Of a stretch of 64,000 bases of DNA, positions 60,812 through 64,000 are shown one piece after another. The position numbers and the translations under genes are program-made. The first letter of the stretch is position 1, and every line of letters starts with the position of its first letter. The DNA comes from Zoogloea sp021286885. Lineage in GTDB: Bacteria > Pseudomonadota > Gammaproteobacteria > Burkholderiales > Rhodocyclaceae. The stretch lies in the NCBI RefSeq assembly GCF_041915215.1, contig NZ_JAYSBV010000014.1, one strand, 5' to 3'. Under the pieces are notes generated by a model. That model did no database searches. It worked only from the letters and a program-made list of their open reading frames with translations, and was not told the DNA's origin.

Positions 60812-62170
60812 TCAGTCGTAGATCGTGCTGGGGTCGTTGGCCGGCAGCGGCGGATTGAGGCGCGGCAGCTGCTGGATGGGAACCGGGCCCTTCCAGCCCG
60901 AGGGCGGCGCGATATGACTGACCTTCTCGTAGGTGAAAGCCTTGGCTGCGGCAAAGGCTGGCTCGATATGGCCGTTGTAGCGATCCAGGTAGTCAAAGAA
61001 GGCCTGAGTGAAGAATGAGCCTTTCAGGCGCTTGTTAGGGCTTGCTGGACTGTCGAATTCGCCATTGGGCCCCCACGATAGCTCGCCGTCGCTGGTCGCT
61101 GTGATGATCGTGTAGCGGCTCGCCTCTGGCGCGGGCTGCGGGGCGACGCGCCGGTGAGCCCTGTCGCCTCCTGTGGCTGACTGTGCTGGGTTATCTTCGC
61201 TGGCGAAGATCCCTTTAGATGCATAGGCGTCGCCACTCCAGGCGGCCATCGAGATACCAGTCCTCTCGGGCATGCCACCGTTTGTCTTCAGAATGTAGCG
61301 TCTGCTTTCGTCAGGGATGTCCTTGAGGATCTCGCCGCTATAGCAGGTGTCAATGATTACGCGGGTCTGCTTGGTGGGGAGTTGGGCCAACTCTTGCACC
61401 TTGGTGTCTGCTACCGAAGTGGTGTGTACCTTCCATGCGAACGAAACGTCTTGACGTACACCATTTGTGTCACCCGTGTCGTAGGCAGCGATCGACATCT
61501 TGCGGGCATCGCGATTGTCTGATCTAGGTACCGGCTGGGTTCCGTGGCTAGAGATGTAGATCAGGAGGCTGTCATTGGGGCCTAGCTCCCGTTTCATGCG
61601 CTCAATGGCATTTTCGATGTTGGCCTTGGTGGCTTCAGGGCCGAGCAGCGTGATACTGCGGTAGCCTGCCTTTTCGGCTACCTGCTTGACGACGCGTGCA
61701 TCGTCTTCGCCCAGGATGTCGGTCAGACGCGGGTCGCGGAACTTGTTGATGCCTACGATCAGCGCGCGCTTTACGCCCGGAGCCGAAGTCTTGCCACGGT
61801 TTGCATTGGTGAACTGAGCAAGGGCCCGCTTTGCATCGGCTTCCCAGCGCTTTTCCTGGATGTTCTCAGGATAAAAGGGCGAAGTGGATTTGAGGCCCAC
61901 CAAGCTTTGGACGATGAGGTAGGCACGGTCTACCTCATCTTCGTTCTGATAGCTACCTGTGAGGCGGATACGGCCAACGTTGTCACGCGTGACCTGTGCA
62001 TTCCTGAGCCCGGCTTTCTTAAGTTCTACACGGACCTGTTCGACGAGCGGCTCGGGGATGTTGTAGCCCTGGTAGGCGTTCTGAAATCCATGCATCTGGC
62101 TGGCGGCACAGCCGCCCAGCAAGAGCGGGCTGATGAGGATCAGGGTACGATGCAGCGACGTGAGGTTCAT
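60812..62170 (-). CDS. BON-caspase lipoprotein (caspase-like peptidase, C14 type)
   Basis: A 452-aa protein. Lipobox LGGC with Cys21 shows export and lipidation. Residues about 40-95 match a BON-type domain (GRIRLTGSYQNEDEVDRAYLIVQSL). The caspase domain starts at VKRALIVGINKFRDPRL; catalytic His209 is in YISSHGTQ and Cys276 in IIDTCYSGE. After Cys comes a linker of about 70 residues holding the motif YASKGIFASED (316-326), then YTIITATSDGELSWG and GSFFTQAFFDYL, equivalent to the p10 part. The motif is therefore where subunit-separating cleavage occurs in related enzymes. An outer-membrane or periplasmic caspase is unusual. It lies 45 bases upstream of the DUF4384 gene. Confidence 0.88.
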   Translation of the reverse strand: MNLTSLHRTLILISPLLLGGCAASQMHGFQNAYQGYNIPEPLVEQVRVELKKAGLRNAQVTRDNVGRIRLTGSYQNEDEVDRAYLIVQSLVGLKSTSPFYPENIQEKRWEADAKRALAQFTNANRGKTSAPGVKRALIVGINKFRDPRLTDILGEDDARVVKQVAEKAGYRSITLLGPEATKANIENAIERMKRELGPNDSLLIYISSHGTQPVPRSDNRDARKMSIAAYDTGDTNGVRQDVSFAWKVHTTSVADTKVQELAQLPTKQTRVIIDTCYSGEILKDIPDESRRYILKTNGGMPERTGISMAAWSGDAYASKGIFASEDNPAQSATGGDRAHRRVAPQPAPEASRYTIITATSDGELSWGPNGEFDSPASPNKRLKGSFFTQAFFDYLDRYNGHIEPAFAAAKAFTYEKVSHIAPPSGWKGPVPIQQLPRLNPPLPANDPSTIYD

Positions 62171-62257
62171 GGCAAGCAGCAGGCGGCGAAGGCTCGGTGG
62201 TGTGCTGGTGGACAGGGCGCAGGAGGGAGCACGCAGCGCGACTCCCTCCGCGCAGTC

Positions 62258-62998
62258 TTACTGGACCGTGACAGTCGAGGTGACGCTGGAGACCGGCTTG
62301 CCGCTGACGCTTACGCTGAATTCATAGCGGTACTGGGTGCCGGCCTTGGCATCCGACGGCGTCGGCAGATGGATCGTGTCCTTGTGCTCGCCCGGCTCGA
62401 CGGTGCGTTCTTCGGTGTTTTTGCCGGGGAAGGTGAGGGCGGTTTCCTTGCCCTCGATAATTGCGAACAGCTTGCGCTCTAACGTAATCGCCGTTTCGGC
62501 ACCGTTCGGCGTTAGCACGATAAAGGCACTGGCGATGTCCAGTGCTTCACCAGCCTTGACGGTCGAGGGCATCGTGATCTTAGTGGCCTGAGCCTTGATG
62601 CCTTCAGCTGGTTTGTACTTGGTTTCCTGCTTGACTTGTGCGTATGCCTTGGTGCGCTCGATCTTGGACTCGGGAATCCAGCTGGGATTTTTCTTGTAAC
62701 AGGTGTCTATTGCTGTAAAGTAGGCGGTTGCGAACCCGGCTGCGCCACCAACGACTGCGCCGATTGCTGCGTTCTTGAGTGCGTCATTTTTGTTTTTGGA
62801 GAACAGCGCTGCGCCGAGACCGGCGATAGCGCCCGCGCCTGCGCCCTTCGCGGTCAGTGCAATTTGCTCTTGCTTGACGCAGGCATCCAGTTCGGAGTTC
62901 GCAGACTCCTGTGCATGTACAGCCGTAGCCAAGCACAGCAGGGCAGCCATGGTGCTGATGGCGAACTGGTGGAGCAGGGGGGAGGTGTTTTTGTGCAT
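62258..62998 (-). CDS. Secreted glycine-zipper protein, first gene of the caspase/tubulin operon
   Basis: A 246-aa exported protein. Signal peptide (AALLCLATAVHA before QES), then DACVKQEQ, a glycine-zipper membrane-like region GAGAGAIAGLGAALF and AIGAVVGGAAGFATAYF (residues about 50-95), and a C-terminal Ig-like beta-sandwich (AGEALDIASAFIVLTP to the end). Two cysteines flank the zipper. It could insert into or permeabilise a membrane, as glycine-zipper segments can, but no activity is shown. The ATG at 62998 begins the signal peptide; a longer upstream reading is unsupported. It is followed by the caspase gene after 87 bases. Confidence 0.75.
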   Translation of the reverse strand: MHKNTSPLLHQFAISTMAALLCLATAVHAQESANSELDACVKQEQIALTAKGAGAGAIAGLGAALFSKNKNDALKNAAIGAVVGGAAGFATAYFTAIDTCYKKNPSWIPESKIERTKAYAQVKQETKYKPAEGIKAQATKITMPSTVKAGEALDIASAFIVLTPNGAETAITLERKLFAIIEGKETALTFPGKNTEERTVEPGEHKDTIHLPTPSDAKAGTQYRYEFSVSVSGKPVSSVTSTVTVQ

Positions 62999-63754
62999 GA
63001 TGAGTTTCCGAGCTGAACGAGAGGATTCCGGCAGGGGCCTTAAAGACGAGGTATGCGATGAAGCATTGCTGGCAGAAGGGGTGATCGCAGGGAGCCGAAG
63101 GAAGCACTTCCAGTCCTGCACACACGCCCGAGCATTGCGCCATAGACAGCTAGATACAGTCATGGCGAAAACCTTTCAGCGCCGCATTGCGTGCAGTGCG
63201 ACGGTCTACTAGTCGGGAGCGAGAGGGGAATTTTTGCGCTTCCTTCGAGTCCAGAGCCAAGCCGTTCATCAAAGGAAACGCTGAATCGGAGGTGGATCAG
63301 GCCGATCCGTCAATTTCAACACGATGGTCCTTAGCTTCAGAGCCCGTGGCTTTGCCTCTTACGGGTTCCAGTAGTTTGCCTTTGAATGTTAAAAAATATT
63401 AGCATAGATAATCTGCATACGGTTATCCTGGTTGCCTGAAATCCATTGGGTGCAGTGGTCCAATTTCCCCATGCACCTCGATAGGCGGGGATGATGTCCC
63501 CTCTAGAGAAAACACTGAAAAAAACGTTGCCGTAGAGCCTTTGAGCCCCAGGGAGCATGAGGCAAACTCATGGTGCCGAGGTGCAGCTGAAGGTCGACTT
63601 CGAGGCTTAGGGGCGTAGCTATGGGACGTCTGGAGGTGGATTTGCGTGCCAGGGGAGGGGGCGCAGGACTTGGTGTGATAGTGCGCGATTTCCTGAGTCG
63701 TACCACATCGTGTCACACCATGCTCGGCTACGTTTTGTGGCCCACCAAAAACAA
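62999..63754. other. Non-coding stretch without a supportable gene
   Basis: About 750 bases between the operon's first gene and the transposase. Short open frames here have no recognisable domains or ribosome-binding sites. An AT-rich patch at 63380-63425 is unusual in this genome and could hold the operon's promoter on the minus strand, but no convincing -35/-10 pair was found. Confidence 0.5.
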
Positions 63755-63774
63755 AAGCCACCCGAAGGTGGCTT
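63755..63774. terminator. 8-bp hairpin left of the transposase
   Basis: AAGCCACC and GGTGGCTT pair perfectly around CGAA. A-rich sequence precedes it and no T-run follows on the plus strand, so it would terminate minus-strand transcripts better. Confidence 0.45.
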
Positions 63775-63794
63775 CAGACTGCTGACAAATCCCC

Positions 63795-63826
63795 AAACCC
63801 CCGCCCGTCGGGGGTTTCGTTTTTTT
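63795..63826 (+). terminator. Strong intrinsic terminator directly upstream of the transposase
   Basis: AAACCCCCG and CGGGGGTTT pair perfectly around CCCGT, followed by a run of seven T at 63820-63826. It blocks transcription entering the transposase gene from outside, a common safeguard at insertion-sequence ends. Confidence 0.85.
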
Positions 63827-63831
63827 ATAAT
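63826..63831 (+). promoter_or_regulatory. Perfect TATAAT overlapping the terminator T-run
   Basis: TATAAT begins on the last T of the terminator tract and lies seven bases before the transposase ATG. No -35 is obvious at the expected distance. If used, transcription would begin at or near the ATG, giving a leaderless message. Confidence 0.4.
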
Positions 63832-63837
63832 GGCGGC

Positions 63838-64000
63838 ATGCTCAAGCCTGCCGCCGCCACCGCTCAGACCGAACTGGAAATGGTGACGCTGGACCAACTG
63901 GTTCCGCGTGATCACCTGCTCCGGCTGATCGACACCCACATCCGCTTCGACTTCATCCGCGAGAAGACCGAAGGGCTCTACTGCGCCAACAACGGCCGCC
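63838..64000 (+). mobile_element. IS1182-type transposase, N-terminal part only (cut by window end)
   Basis: 54 codons are visible. The sequence runs MLKPAAATAQTELEMV, then TLDQLVPRDHLLRLIDTHIR and FDFIREKTEGLYCANNGR, the typical start of IS1182-family DDE transposases (pattern LVPxDHLLRxID). The catalytic residues lie beyond the window, so integrity cannot be judged. The left inverted repeat of the element was not identified; two hairpins lie just upstream. A start further in (ATG at 63880) would lose the conserved leader. Confidence 0.8.

Noticed and set aside
63423..63761. 112-codon minus-strand frame left of the transposase
   Set aside because: No domain, no ribosome-binding site and irregular composition; it probably reflects degraded or non-coding DNA next to the insertion sequence.

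Overview
The window reads as chromosomal DNA of a GC-rich Gram-negative bacterium, most likely a betaproteobacterium of the Rhodocyclales type. Supporting signs are an MSHA-type pilus cluster, Kdo transferase (LPS), a CIRCE operator before rpoH, a sulfonate-uptake operon and dense, overlapping gene packing. The taxon is inferred from gene content and base composition; there is no rRNA gene to confirm it.

Layout. (1) 1-3.5 kb: the end of a heavy-metal RND efflux pump gene and a small secreted protein. (2) 3.5-12.7 kb: an MSHA pilus cluster, mshQ then mshE-G-F-A-C-D-O-P. (3) 12.8-15.6 kb: ubiC-ubiA and convergent waaA. (4) 15.8-22.3 kb: a surface polysaccharide block (two NAD-sugar epimerases, a GT2 glycosyltransferase, a polyprenyl-phosphate sugar transferase, a membrane-bound 4,6-dehydratase) with a periplasmic ATP-dependent DNA ligase embedded in it. 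(5) 22.3-26.3 kb: apaH, a probable ornithine-lipid acyltransferase pair, a glycine-zipper lipoprotein and a PfkB sugar/nucleoside kinase. (6) 26.4-36.4 kb: housekeeping genes (DUF3426 protein, prmA, accC, accB, aroQ, a TlpA-like thioredoxin, mpl, a Sco1-like copper chaperone, orphan hicB, rpoH). (7) 36.5-42.0 kb: rlmA, then a sulfonate/taurine ABC transporter with a TauD-type dioxygenase and a YdfG-type dehydrogenase. (8) 42.1-46.5 kb: an acyltransferase-SGNH fusion resembling OatA, coupled to a lytic transglycosylase and followed by a second SGNH hydrolase.

(9) 46.6-63.0 kb is the accessory region and the most interesting part. On the plus strand is a four-gene module: an unrecognised protein with a possible internal start, a MoxR-type AAA+ ATPase, a large protein ending in an FGE-sulfatase/C-type-lectin domain, and a second FGE-like protein. 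It resembles NTP-dependent conflict modules. After a divergent P450/AraC pair comes a six-gene minus-strand operon: a secreted glycine-zipper protein, a BON-caspase lipoprotein, a secreted DUF4384 protein, a 1003-aa tubulin/FtsZ-like GTPase, a zinc-ribbon/TM/TPR protein and a TPR lipoprotein. A short motif (consensus YASKxIxFSDD) occurs three times in the DUF4384 protein and once in the linker after the catalytic Cys of the caspase. This suggests that the protease processes itself and its partner, or docks on it, in an envelope-located system controlled by a cytoplasmic GTPase. An IS1182-type transposase begins at the right edge.

Regulatory signals readable by eye include a perfect CIRCE element upstream of rpoH, an FNR-like box upstream of the Sco1 gene, a TTGGCA-17-TACAAT promoter for ubiCA, and several hairpin terminators, among them a 21-bp perfect inverted repeat before mshE.
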